Of a stretch of 64,000 nucleotides of DNA, positions 15,831 to 23,790 are shown one piece after another. The stretch is from NCBI GenBank assembly GCA_029203165.1, contig CP119308.1, forward strand, positions 1,860,001 to 1,924,000, given 5' to 3'. The first letter of the stretch is position 1; every line of letters starts with the position of its first letter. Source of the DNA: Candidatus Microbacterium colombiense (GTDB lineage: Bacteria > Actinomycetota > Actinomycetes > Actinomycetales > Microbacteriaceae). Both the position numbers and the translations under genes were made by a program. A model generated the notes under the pieces. The model saw nothing but the letters and a program-made list of their open reading frames with translations, searched no databases and had not been told where the DNA came from.

Positions 15831-17249
15831 TCAGAGAGCGAACTCGACCTCGCCGCGGGCCACGTCTGCGCGCGTCACCCGCACGCGGATCGTGTCGCCG
15901 GGCTTGACGCCGGCCGGCGCCGGTGCGGAGGCGGTGACGGCGGGGTCGGCGATCTGGATCGTCACGCGAGCGTCGCCGCGCAGCTCGATCACGGTCGCAT
16001 CCAGCTCGCGGCCGACAAGCGGAGTGAGCAGGGCAGCCTCGACCGCGTTGATCGTCGCGGAGTTGAGACGGGACGCACGTTGCGCGGACTCCTGCATGAG
16101 TCCGGGCAGGTCGGCCAGGGAATCTCGGGCCCACCGCGGTGCCTCCTCGCCGTTCGACACGGCGAGGCAGATCGCGAGCGACCAGCGGTCGACGAGTCGG
16201 CGCAGTGGCGCTGTGGCATGCGCATACGGTGCGGCGATCGCGGCCTGAACGGTCTGCGACGGCGCCCCGTCGTCGAACGCGACGTACCCGGCCCCGCGAA
16301 ACAGTGTCGCGGCGGCCTCCAGCACCGGGAGCGTCAGACGATCGGCTCGATCGAGTTGCCGGAGGTACTCTCCGTATTCGCCGGAGGTCCAGGGGCGGCC
16401 GAGCGCCGCGGTCTGATGGCGGAAAGTGTCGAAGGCCTTCTGATCCGGCTGGGGCATCGTGCGCAGGATGCCCACCCCCGCATCCAGCATCAGTGACGCG
16501 GCCGCCATGCCGGTCATCAGCGAGAGCTGGGCGTTCCATTCCTCGACGGGGAGCGGCCGTCGACGTTCGATGGCGTACGTGCCGTCGCCTGCGCGGACGA
16601 CCTCCTCATCGGGGAGGTTCAGGCTCGCTCCGCCACGGATCCGCTCCTGCTCGATGCGCAGCGCCCCGATCTCGGGCAACAGCGCCCAGGGGCCGTCCTC
16701 GCCGCGATCCACTGCGGCCTGGGTCGCGACGTAGTCCAGTTGTGCATGGGAGCGGATGAGTGCCCTCTCGAGCCGGAAGTCCGAGACCGTGCCTGTGTCA
16801 TCCAGAGTCGACGTCCACACCAGCGCCGGACGATCGACGTCGGCCAGCAGCGACGCTCGATCCTCGCTCAGCGTCCGAGGATGCAGGGGAACCGATCCGT
16901 CGGCGGCATACAGCGTCTGACCACGGCGTCGTGCCTCGGCATCGAGGGCCCCTCCGGGCTCGATGAAGCCGGGGACGTCGGCGATGGCGTACCGCACGGT
17001 GAAGCCGCCCGGCCGGCGTTCCAGGTGGAACGCCTGATCGAGATCACGTGAGCCCTTCGGATCGAGGGTGACGAACGGGACGGCGCGGAGGTCGAGATCG
17101 GGTGCCGCGGCGTGCGCGGACTCCGCCTCGGCGATCACGTCCGGCGGGAAGTCGACCGGGGCGCCGAGCGACTCTCGCAGGGTGGCCAGGGTCGTTGCGA
17201 GCTCTGTCTGCGCGGCGGACGGAGCGACGTGCGATCGGCGCTGAGGCAT
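15831..17249 (-). CDS. RNB-domain exoribonuclease (RNase II/R family, compact form)
   Basis: 472-residue 3'-5' exoribonuclease. The RNB catalytic motif is LDPKGSRDLDQAF (about residues 65-77). Three of the four RNase II aspartates are kept, and the fourth is Gln, as in other actinobacterial members. IADVPGFIEPGG and RRGQTLY follow. There is no N-terminal cold-shock domain. The last 60 residues look like a small OB/S1-type tail (KPGDTIRVRVTRADV). ATG at 17249 is preferred over an upstream GTG because TAGTGT at 17257-17262 would then sit seven bases upstream, and the GTG overlaps that hexamer. Confidence 0.88.
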   Translation of the reverse strand: MPQRRSHVAPSAAQTELATTLATLRESLGAPVDFPPDVIAEAESAHAAAPDLDLRAVPFVTLDPKGSRDLDQAFHLERRPGGFTVRYAIADVPGFIEPGGALDAEARRRGQTLYAADGSVPLHPRTLSEDRASLLADVDRPALVWTSTLDDTGTVSDFRLERALIRSHAQLDYVATQAAVDRGEDGPWALLPEIGALRIEQERIRGGASLNLPDEEVVRAGDGTYAIERRRPLPVEEWNAQLSLMTGMAAASLMLDAGVGILRTMPQPDQKAFDTFRHQTAALGRPWTSGEYGEYLRQLDRADRLTLPVLEAAATLFRGAGYVAFDDGAPSQTVQAAIAAPYAHATAPLRRLVDRWSLAICLAVSNGEEAPRWARDSLADLPGLMQESAQRASRLNSATINAVEAALLTPLVGRELDATVIELRGDARVTIQIADPAVTASAPAPAGVKPGDTIRVRVTRADVARGEVEFAL

Positions 17250-17256
17250 GTTTCCC

Positions 17257-17262
17257 ACACTA
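17257..17262 (-). promoter_or_regulatory. -10 hexamer of the RNB ribonuclease gene
   Basis: TAGTGT on the minus strand, seven bases before the ATG at 17249. Confidence 0.5.
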
Positions 17263-17298
17263 GGCGCGCGAGACGGCCCGTTCGCGGACGTGGCGCGT

Positions 17299-17304
17299 TA
17301 GCGT
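17299..17304 (+). promoter_or_regulatory. -10 hexamer of the PEP-mutase family gene
   Basis: TAGCGT, six bases before the ATG. Confidence 0.6.
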
Positions 17305-17310
17305 GGTGAC

Positions 17311-18084
17311 ATGACCACTCCAGCTGCCAAGGCCCAGACCCTCGTCGGACTCTATGACGCCCCGGAGATCCTCCGCGTCGTCAACGTGTGGGATGTCGTC
17401 TCCGCCCGCGCGGTCGCGACCCTGCCCGAGACTCACGCCATCGCCACCGCGGGGCACGGGATCGCCGCCTCGTTCGGATACGAGGACGGTTCGATCCCGC
17501 GGGACATCATGATCGACATGGTGGGACGCATCGCTGCGTCGGTGCGCGTCCCCGTGACCGCCGATCTCGATGACGGATACGGCGATGCGGGGGAGACCAC
17601 GCGCCTCGCGATCGCCGCCGGCGTCGTCGGAGCGAACGTCGAGGACCGTCTCAAGCCCTTCGACGAATCCGTCGCCGCGGTCGAGGCGATCGTGAAAGCA
17701 GCCGAGGCGGAAGGCGTGCCGTTCGCGCTCAACGCCCGCACCGACGCGTTCGTGCGCGCGGGTTCGCGTCCGGTGCAGGAGAGCGTGGCCGACGCCATCC
17801 AGCGTGGACGGGCGTACATCGACGCCGGGGCGACGGCCGTGTTCGTCCCCGGGCTGCTCGACGCGAACGTGACCCGTCAACTGGTCGACGGCATCGGTGA
17901 GCGCAAGGTGAGCGTGATCGGGGTGCCCGGTGCTCTCGCGGCCTCCGAGTACGAGAAGCTCGGCGTCGCCCGTATCTCCTACGGCCCGCTTCCGCAGCGG
18001 GTCGCGCTCACGGCTCTGCAGGAGCTCGCCGCGAGCCTCTACAAGGGCGGCGTGGTACCTCAGGGGCTTCCAGCGCTGAACTGA
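17311..18084 (+). CDS. Isocitrate lyase/PEP mutase family protein
   Basis: 257-residue TIM-barrel protein. Family hallmarks are ATAGHGIAAS, the metal-binding DLDDGYGD (about residues 88-95) and GANVEDRLKP. The KKCGH catalytic loop of true isocitrate lyase is absent. The protein therefore belongs to the short, broad-specificity branch that includes methylisocitrate lyase, oxaloacetate decarboxylase and C-P lyase-type enzymes. The actual reaction cannot be assigned. It is a single gene between the RNB ribonuclease (divergent) and proS (same strand). Confidence 0.85.
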   Translation: MTTPAAKAQTLVGLYDAPEILRVVNVWDVVSARAVATLPETHAIATAGHGIAASFGYEDGSIPRDIMIDMVGRIAASVRVPVTADLDDGYGDAGETTRLAIAAGVVGANVEDRLKPFDESVAAVEAIVKAAEAEGVPFALNARTDAFVRAGSRPVQESVADAIQRGRAYIDAGATAVFVPGLLDANVTRQLVDGIGERKVSVIGVPGALAASEYEKLGVARISYGPLPQRVALTALQELAASLYKGGVVPQGLPALN

Positions 18085-18118
18085 TCGCCGGCGAAGAAGA
18101 CGTGTGACCGCGGATCAG

Positions 18119-18124
18119 TAGACT
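18119..18124 (+). promoter_or_regulatory. -10 hexamer of proS
   Basis: TAGACT, six bases before the GTG. Confidence 0.65.
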
Positions 18125-18130
18125 TGCTCC

Positions 18131-19889
18131 GTGGTCACTCGTCTATCGAACTTCTTCCTCCGAACGCTCCGTGAAGACCCTGCGAACGCAGAGGTCGCCA
18201 GCCACAAGCTGCTGATCCGCGCCGGGTACATCCGGCCGCAGGCCGCCGGCATCTTCGCATGGTTGCCACTGGGACTCCGCGTCAAGTCGAAGATCGAGAC
18301 CGTCGTGCGGGAGGAGATGGCCGCAGCCGGCGCCCAGGAGGTCCACTTCCCGGCGCTCATGCCCCGCGAGGCCTATGAGGCCAGCGGCCGGTGGGACGAG
18401 TACGGCGACCTGTTGTTTCGTCTGCAGGACCGCAAGGGCGGCGACTACCTGCTCGCTCCCACGCACGAAGAGGCGTTCACGCTGCTCGTGAAGGACCTCT
18501 ATTCCTCGTACAAGGATCTCCCGCTGACGATCTACCAGATCCAGGACAAGTACCGCGACGAGGCCCGTCCGCGGGCAGGCCTGCTCCGCGGACGCGAGTT
18601 CACGATGAAGGACGCCTACTCGTTCGACTCCTCCGACGAAGGCCTCGAGGCCAGCTATCAGGCCCAGCGCGACGCATATGAGCGCATCTTCCAGCGTCTC
18701 GGTCTCGAGTACGTCATCGTGCAGGCCGATGCCGGTGCCATGGGTGGTTCGCGCAGCGAGGAGTTCCTGCACCCGACCCCCGTGGGCGAAGACACCTTCG
18801 TGCGCAGCGCGGGCGGCTATGCGGCGAACGTCGAGGCGTTCACGACGGCAGTGCCCGAGGCGATCGCGTTCGACGCGTCCGCCGAGCCCGTCATCTTCGA
18901 TTCGCCGGACACTCCCACGATCGAGACGCTCGTCGCACATACGAACGCGGTGCTCGACGGGGAGTACTCGGCCGCGGACACCCTCAAGAACGTGGTCCTC
19001 GCGCTCACGCACCTCGACGGCACGCGCGAGCTCGTCATCGTCGGCATCCCCGGTGACCGCGAGGTCGATGAGAAGCGTGCCGAGGTGGCGTTCGCGCCGG
19101 CCGAGGTCGAGACCGCGACCGCCGACGACTTCGAGAAGCACCCGCTCCTGGTCAAGGGATACATCGGTCCGTGGTCGCCCACCGGTGCCGTGCTGGGCGA
19201 TGAGTCGGCGACCGGCATCCGCTATCTCGTCGACCCGCGCGTGAGCGAGGGATCGAGCTGGATCACCGGCGCCAACATCGACCAGAAGCACGCGCATTCG
19301 GTCATCGCCGGCCGGGACTTCTTCGCCGACGGCATCGTCGAGATCGCGAACGTGCGTGCGGGGGATCCCGCGCCCGACGGCTCCGGTCCGGTCGAGCTCG
19401 CGCGCGGCATGGAGATCGGCCACGTCTTCCAGCTCGGTCGCAAGTACGCCGAGGCGCTCGGTCTCAAGGTGCTCAACGAGAACGGCAAGCTGGTCACCGT
19501 CACGATGGGCTCTTACGGCATCGGCGTGACGCGCATCCTGGCGATCATCGCCGAGCTCAACAACGACGACAAGGGACTCATCTGGCCGGCCTCCGTGGCG
19601 CCGTTCGACGTGCAGGTCGTCGCCGCGGGGCGCGACCAGGTCGCCTTCGATGTGGCTGCGGATCTCTCCGCCCGAGCTCGAGTCCGCCGGGCTCGACGTG
19701 CTCTACGACGACCGCCCCAAGGTGTCGCCGGGTGTGAAGTTCGGTGACGCCGAGCTGGTCGGCGTGCCGAAGATCGTGATCGTGGGTCGCGGTGCGGCCG
19801 ACGGACAGGTCGAGCTCTGGGATCGCAGCACCGGAGATCGTGACGCCGTCTCGGTCGCGGACGCGCTCGAACGACTCTCCCGACGCTGA
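18131..19889 (+). CDS. proS: Prolyl-tRNA synthetase, frameshifted near the 3' end
   Basis: Charges tRNA(Pro). Class II motifs and the long bacterial-type insertion (about residues 220-400) are present: RPRAGLLRGREFTMKDAYSF is motif 2, and GSYGIGVTRILA is motif 3. Reading continues in frame to about base 19670 and then becomes Arg-rich nonsense ending at 19747. The true C-terminal anticodon-binding end (ELESAGLDVLYDDRPKVSPG...) resumes in the next frame and stops at 19889. One extra C in the CCC run at 19671-19673 explains this. Removing it gives a 585-residue enzyme of standard length. A sequencing error is likelier than loss of an essential gene. Confidence 0.93.
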
Positions 19890-19896
19890 CGACGTC

Positions 19897-20937
19897 ATGA
19901 CCGACGAACCGCTGCCCGCAGGCCTCAGCGCCGAGATCAACGCCGTGCTCGACGATGCCGGGGTGCACTCCGACCGACGCCTCGTGATGCGGATGCTGCG
20001 CACGGCCATCCTCCTCGGTGAGGACGGGGCCGACCGGCTCGATCTGAAGATCGCGTCGGCGGCGCTCGCGGAGATGCGGGACGCCTTCCGTCTGTTCGCG
20101 CCGTATCGCGGTGTGCCGAAGGTCACGGTGTTCGGCTCCGCACGCACCCGGCAGGACGACCCGTTGTACCTGCAGGCGCGTGATGTGGCCGATGTGGTGG
20201 CGCAGGACGGCTGGATGGTCGTGACGGGCGCAGGTCCCGGGATCATGCAGGCTGCAGCCGAAGGGGCGGGTCCGAAGATGTCGCTCGGGGTGTCGATCCG
20301 GCTGCCCTTCGAGGAGAAGGCGAACGGACTGGTCGCGGGTCAGGATCATGTCGTGGCCATGAAGTACTTCTTCACCAGGAAGCTCATGCTGATCAAGGAG
20401 TCCAGCGGTTTCATCTGCCTGCCGGGCGGATTCGGCACTCTGGACGAGATGTTCGAACTGCTCACACTGCAGCAGACGGGCAAGGCGGAGCCGACTCCCA
20501 TCGTGCTGCTCGACCAGCCGGGCGGTACCTTCTGGCAGGGGCTGCGCCGCTTCATCGACGAGGATCTCGCTCCCACCGGTGTGATCTCCGAGGGCGACTT
20601 CGATCGTGTCGTGATCACGGACTCCGTCGATGTGGCGCGGGAGGAGATCACCGGCTTCTGGCGGAACTACGACTCGTTGCGGTGGGTGGGCGACGCGCTG
20701 GTGCTCCGCCTGCGGGCGCTCCCGACCGACGCGGAGATCGACGACCTCAACGACCGCTTCGGGACCATGTTGATCTCAGGCCGGATCGAGCGCACCGCGC
20801 CGCTGCAGCCCGAGGTGGGAGATGCCGACGTGCTCCATCTCCCACGGCTGATGCTGCACCTCGATCAGCGTCAGGTCGGCAATCTGTTCCGCGTGATCGC
20901 GGCGATCAACCGGCTGCCGTCCGCTCGCGCGCTGTGA
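19897..20937 (+). CDS. LOG family nucleotide-binding protein
   Basis: 346-residue Rossmann-fold protein with the LOG/lysine-decarboxylase-like signature PGGFGTLDE (about residue 175) and TGAGPGIMQAAAEGA. Known relatives are phosphoribohydrolases that cleave nucleoside monophosphates to the base and ribose 5-phosphate. The C-terminal 100 residues extend beyond the core, as in larger bacterial members. It starts seven bases after the proS stop and is probably co-transcribed with it. Its 3' end overlaps the convergent amine oxidase gene by 32 bases. The substrate is unknown. Confidence 0.85.
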   Translation: MTDEPLPAGLSAEINAVLDDAGVHSDRRLVMRMLRTAILLGEDGADRLDLKIASAALAEMRDAFRLFAPYRGVPKVTVFGSARTRQDDPLYLQARDVADVVAQDGWMVVTGAGPGIMQAAAEGAGPKMSLGVSIRLPFEEKANGLVAGQDHVVAMKYFFTRKLMLIKESSGFICLPGGFGTLDEMFELLTLQQTGKAEPTPIVLLDQPGGTFWQGLRRFIDEDLAPTGVISEGDFDRVVITDSVDVAREEITGFWRNYDSLRWVGDALVLRLRALPTDAEIDDLNDRFGTMLISGRIERTAPLQPEVGDADVLHLPRLMLHLDQRQVGNLFRVIAAINRLPSARAL

Positions 20938-22261
20938 TGGCGGCGGCGAACGCCGACAGATCGACCGGTGCGCCGAGCACCCGCTCCGCCGCACGCCTCC
21001 CGGAGTAGTACGCGGCGCCGACCGTGGCCGGTTCGTCGCCCCAGGTCGCCTCGCCCGCGAAGTGCAGAACCCCGCCGACGGGACCTGCGAGGGCGTCGTG
21101 ATCGTGATGCGAAGAGCCCAGGGCCAGGTGGGAGTATGAGCCGATCGAGTAGTCATCCTCGCCCCAGTGGGTGATCCAGTGCGCGATCGGCTCCGGAACG
21201 GCGCCGCCGTACAGGTGTCGCAGTGCCGACATGACATCTGCGACGACCTCACCGTCGGGGAGCGCCTGCATGCGTCGACCGAACGGACCGGCGGCGAACG
21301 TGAGGAGCGTGGGGATGCCGCTCACGGCGGAGACGTCGTACCAGGAGTGCCACCGTTCGCCGGCCTCGCCGAGCGCGCGCAGCACATAGCTGTCCTCCCC
21401 CCAGAACCGAGAGGGGAACTGCAGGAAGACTTTATTGAACACACCCATTCCGAGACGCTCGATGGGACCTGCCACCTCATCGGGAAGCGCGGGCTCGAAG
21501 GTGATCCGGCCGGCCTTCAGCACTCCCAGGGGCACCGTCACGATCACCTGTGCGGCCGAGAAGACGCCGTCGTCGGTGGATACCTCGACGCCACCCGCCG
21601 TCGTCGTGACGGCGGACACGATCGTGTTCAGGCGGATGTCGAGTCCGGCCGCGATGCGCCGAGGAAGCTCGTCGTAGCCGCGGGGGAAGATCACCTCGTC
21701 TCCATCGATCGCATCCTCATCGAGACCGTGTGCGTCGAGATCACCGATCCACGCGCCGCATTGCTCTTCCACGCGATGACGGAAGAACTCGCGGACCTCG
21801 TCGATCCGCTCGGGGGAGAGCCCGGAGCGGTCCAGGGCACGCTCCGTCACGTCGAGATACGTGTCGCCGGCCGTCGACCGGGCGATCTCCTCGGCCAGCG
21901 CGGCGTCGGCGGCGTCGACATCGGCGATCCACTGCGCCGTCGCGGCGGCATCCATCACCTGTCCGTCGGCGTCGAAGTTCTCGATGGGGCGTCCGCCCAC
22001 CTGGAAGCTGCCGACCGTGTACTCGAGGGTGGGGATGTCCAACGTCTGGACGAGATCCCACAGAGGCGAACCATCGATCCCGTGGATCCACGACGCGCCG
22101 CGATCGACCGGGAAACCGGCCGCGCGGTCGGTGTGCATGCGGCCCCCGATGCGGTCTCGTGCCTCCAGCACGACGACGCGCTGACCGGCGTCGGCCAGCA
22201 TCCGGGCTGCGGTCGTGCCGGACATCCCGGCTCCGATCACGATGGTGTCGAACTCGCTCAC
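20906..22261 (-). CDS. FAD-dependent amine oxidase (MAO/polyamine oxidase family)
   Basis: 451-residue flavoprotein oxidising an amine. The dinucleotide-binding motif IVIGAGMSGTTAARMLADAG is at the N-terminus, followed by LEARDRIGGRMHTD. The C-terminal FAD signature is LHFAGEATWGDEPATVGAAYYSGRRAAE. The start is the GTG at 22261 behind the RBS AGGAGGACCA. The frame is open upstream, but those residues are not conserved. There is no signal peptide, so it acts in the cytoplasm. The real amine is not evident. The 133 bases between it and nusA hold the divergent promoters. Confidence 0.87.
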   Translation of the reverse strand: MSEFDTIVIGAGMSGTTAARMLADAGQRVVVLEARDRIGGRMHTDRAAGFPVDRGASWIHGIDGSPLWDLVQTLDIPTLEYTVGSFQVGGRPIENFDADGQVMDAAATAQWIADVDAADAALAEEIARSTAGDTYLDVTERALDRSGLSPERIDEVREFFRHRVEEQCGAWIGDLDAHGLDEDAIDGDEVIFPRGYDELPRRIAAGLDIRLNTIVSAVTTTAGGVEVSTDDGVFSAAQVIVTVPLGVLKAGRITFEPALPDEVAGPIERLGMGVFNKVFLQFPSRFWGEDSYVLRALGEAGERWHSWYDVSAVSGIPTLLTFAAGPFGRRMQALPDGEVVADVMSALRHLYGGAVPEPIAHWITHWGEDDYSIGSYSHLALGSSHHDHDALAGPVGGVLHFAGEATWGDEPATVGAAYYSGRRAAERVLGAPVDLSAFAAAITARERTAAG

Positions 22262-22331
22262 TGGTCCTCCTGCGACGTCGCTGTCCCGCGGTGGGGAGCC
22301 GCCGTGACATGCGGCGGCGGTGGGCACAGGG

Positions 22332-22370
22332 TATCGTGGTACGGATGTCGCGCGTGCATACAGGCGCGAC
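22332..22370 (+). promoter_or_regulatory. Promoter and leader hairpin of the nusA operon
   Basis: TATCGT (22332-22337) is a -10 candidate. A 7-bp hairpin, GTCGCGC with GCGCGAC (22347-22370), lies just downstream in the leader. RBS AGGAGAGG precedes the ATG. Confidence 0.4.
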
Positions 22371-22394
22371 GAGAGCTGAATAGGAGAGGCCGTC

Positions 22395-23379
22395 ATGGAC
22401 ATCGAACTGAGTCTGCTGCGTGGAGATCGAGAAGGAGAAGGCGATTCCCTTCGATGAACTCGTCTCGATCATCGAACAGGCGATCCTGACGGCGTACGCC
22501 AAGCACGTCTCGCCGGAAGGCCCCGCCCCCGAAGGCGTGCGCGTCCACCTCGACCGCAAGACCGGCCACGTGGCCGTGCTCAAGGTCGTCCGCGATGAGG
22601 AAGACGTCATCATCGGTGAGGAGGACGCCACCCCCGATGACTTCGGTCGCATCGCCGCCTTCGCCGCCAAGCAGGTCATCAGCCAGCGCCTCCGCGACAT
22701 CGCGGACGACGTCGTGCTGGGCGACTTCAAGGACAAGGAGGGCGACATCGTCGCCGGAGTGATCCAGCAGGGGCCGAACCCCCGCATGATCCACGTCGAC
22801 CTCGGCGCGGTCGAGGCGATCCTCCCTCCGGAAGAGCAGGTGCCCGGCGAGGAGTACACCCACGGGTCGCGCCTGCGCGTGTACGTCACCAGCGTTGCGA
22901 AGGGGCTCAAGGGGCCGCAGATCACCGTCTCGCGCACGCACCCGGGTCTGGTCCGCAAGCTGTTCGCCCTCGAGGTGCCCGAGATCGCCGCGGGACTCGT
23001 GGAGATCGTCGCGCTCGCGCGTGAGGCCGGTCACCGCACGAAGATCGCCGTCAAGGCGAACGACCCGGCGATCAACGCCAAGGGTGCCTGCATCGGAGAG
23101 ATGGGGCGTCGCGTGCGCGCGGTCACCGAGGAGCTCGCGGGCGAGAAGATCGACATCGTCGACTTCGACGCCGAGCTCGCGCCGTTCGTCGCGAACGCGC
23201 TCTCGCCGGCGAAGGTGACCAGCGCCTTCATCCTCGACGCGGGCACGAAGGCCGTTCGGGCGCTCGTCCCCGATTACCAGCTGTCGCTGGCGATCGGCAA
23301 GGAGGGCCAGAACGCCCGTCTGGCTGCCAAGCTGACCGGCGCGAAGATCGACATCCAGCCCGACAGCGTGCTCGACTGA
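22395..23379 (+). CDS. nusA: Transcription termination/antitermination factor NusA, frameshifted at codon 9-10
   Basis: Binds RNA polymerase and modulates pausing, termination and antitermination. The N-terminal domain opens MDIELSLLR from the ATG at 22395 with a good RBS, then falls out of frame. The rest (IPFDELVSIIEQAILTAYAKH, S1 domain about 130-200, KH domains to the end with VPDYQLSLAIGKEGQNARLAAKLTGAKIDI) is one frame on. Dropping one G of the GG at 22422-22423 restores LLREIEKEKAIPFDEL and a 327-residue protein of normal length. The GTG at 22420 would remove the conserved MDI start and is not the real start. rimP, the usual upstream neighbour, is absent. Confidence 0.93.
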
Positions 23380-23441
23380 CCAGACGATTCCGATCGACCC
23401 GGCCGGCGATCGCGCGAAGCGGGACGGAACGCAGGTGTAAG

Positions 23442-23696
23442 ATGGAACCCGTACGAACGTGCGTCGGTTGTCGCACGCGTGCTTCCCGCTCCGCCCTTCT
23501 CAGGGTGGTGTCCCAGAACGACATCCTCATCGCTGATGAGCGTGCGGTTCTGCCGGGTCGCGGCGCGTGGGTGCATCCGACACCCGAATGCATCCAGACC
23601 GCGCTGCGGCGGGGCGCCTTCGGACGTGCACTGCGTGTGACCACTCAGTTGGACACGCGGACCTTCGAACAGAACCCACCAAGAAACAAAGGCTGA
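23442..23696 (+). CDS. ylxR: YlxR family (DUF448) RNA-binding protein
   Basis: 84-residue protein with the family signature PVRTCVGCRTRASRSALLRVV at the start and GRGAWVHPTPECIQTALRRGAFGRAL at the end. YlxR sits between nusA and infB in most Gram-positive bacteria and has been linked to RNase P and RNA binding. It lies 62 bases after nusA and belongs to the same operon. The start ATG gives the conserved MEPVRTCVGC opening. Confidence 0.93.
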   Translation: MEPVRTCVGCRTRASRSALLRVVSQNDILIADERAVLPGRGAWVHPTPECIQTALRRGAFGRALRVTTQLDTRTFEQNPPRNKG

Positions 23697-23790
23697 ACAG
23701 CTATGGAAACAAAGTGAACGGCTCGAAATGAGACCCGTCCGCGACTAGTGGTCTGCCCTGTCTGGGTGGACCGACTCAGACAGGAGAATT

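Noticed and set aside
19650..19889. 79-codon ORF as an independent small gene
   Set aside because: It is the C-terminal anticodon-binding end of ProRS displaced by a one-base shift.
22420..22422. GTG as the true nusA start
   Set aside because: It would delete the conserved MDIELSLLR opening that sits behind a proper RBS one frame away.
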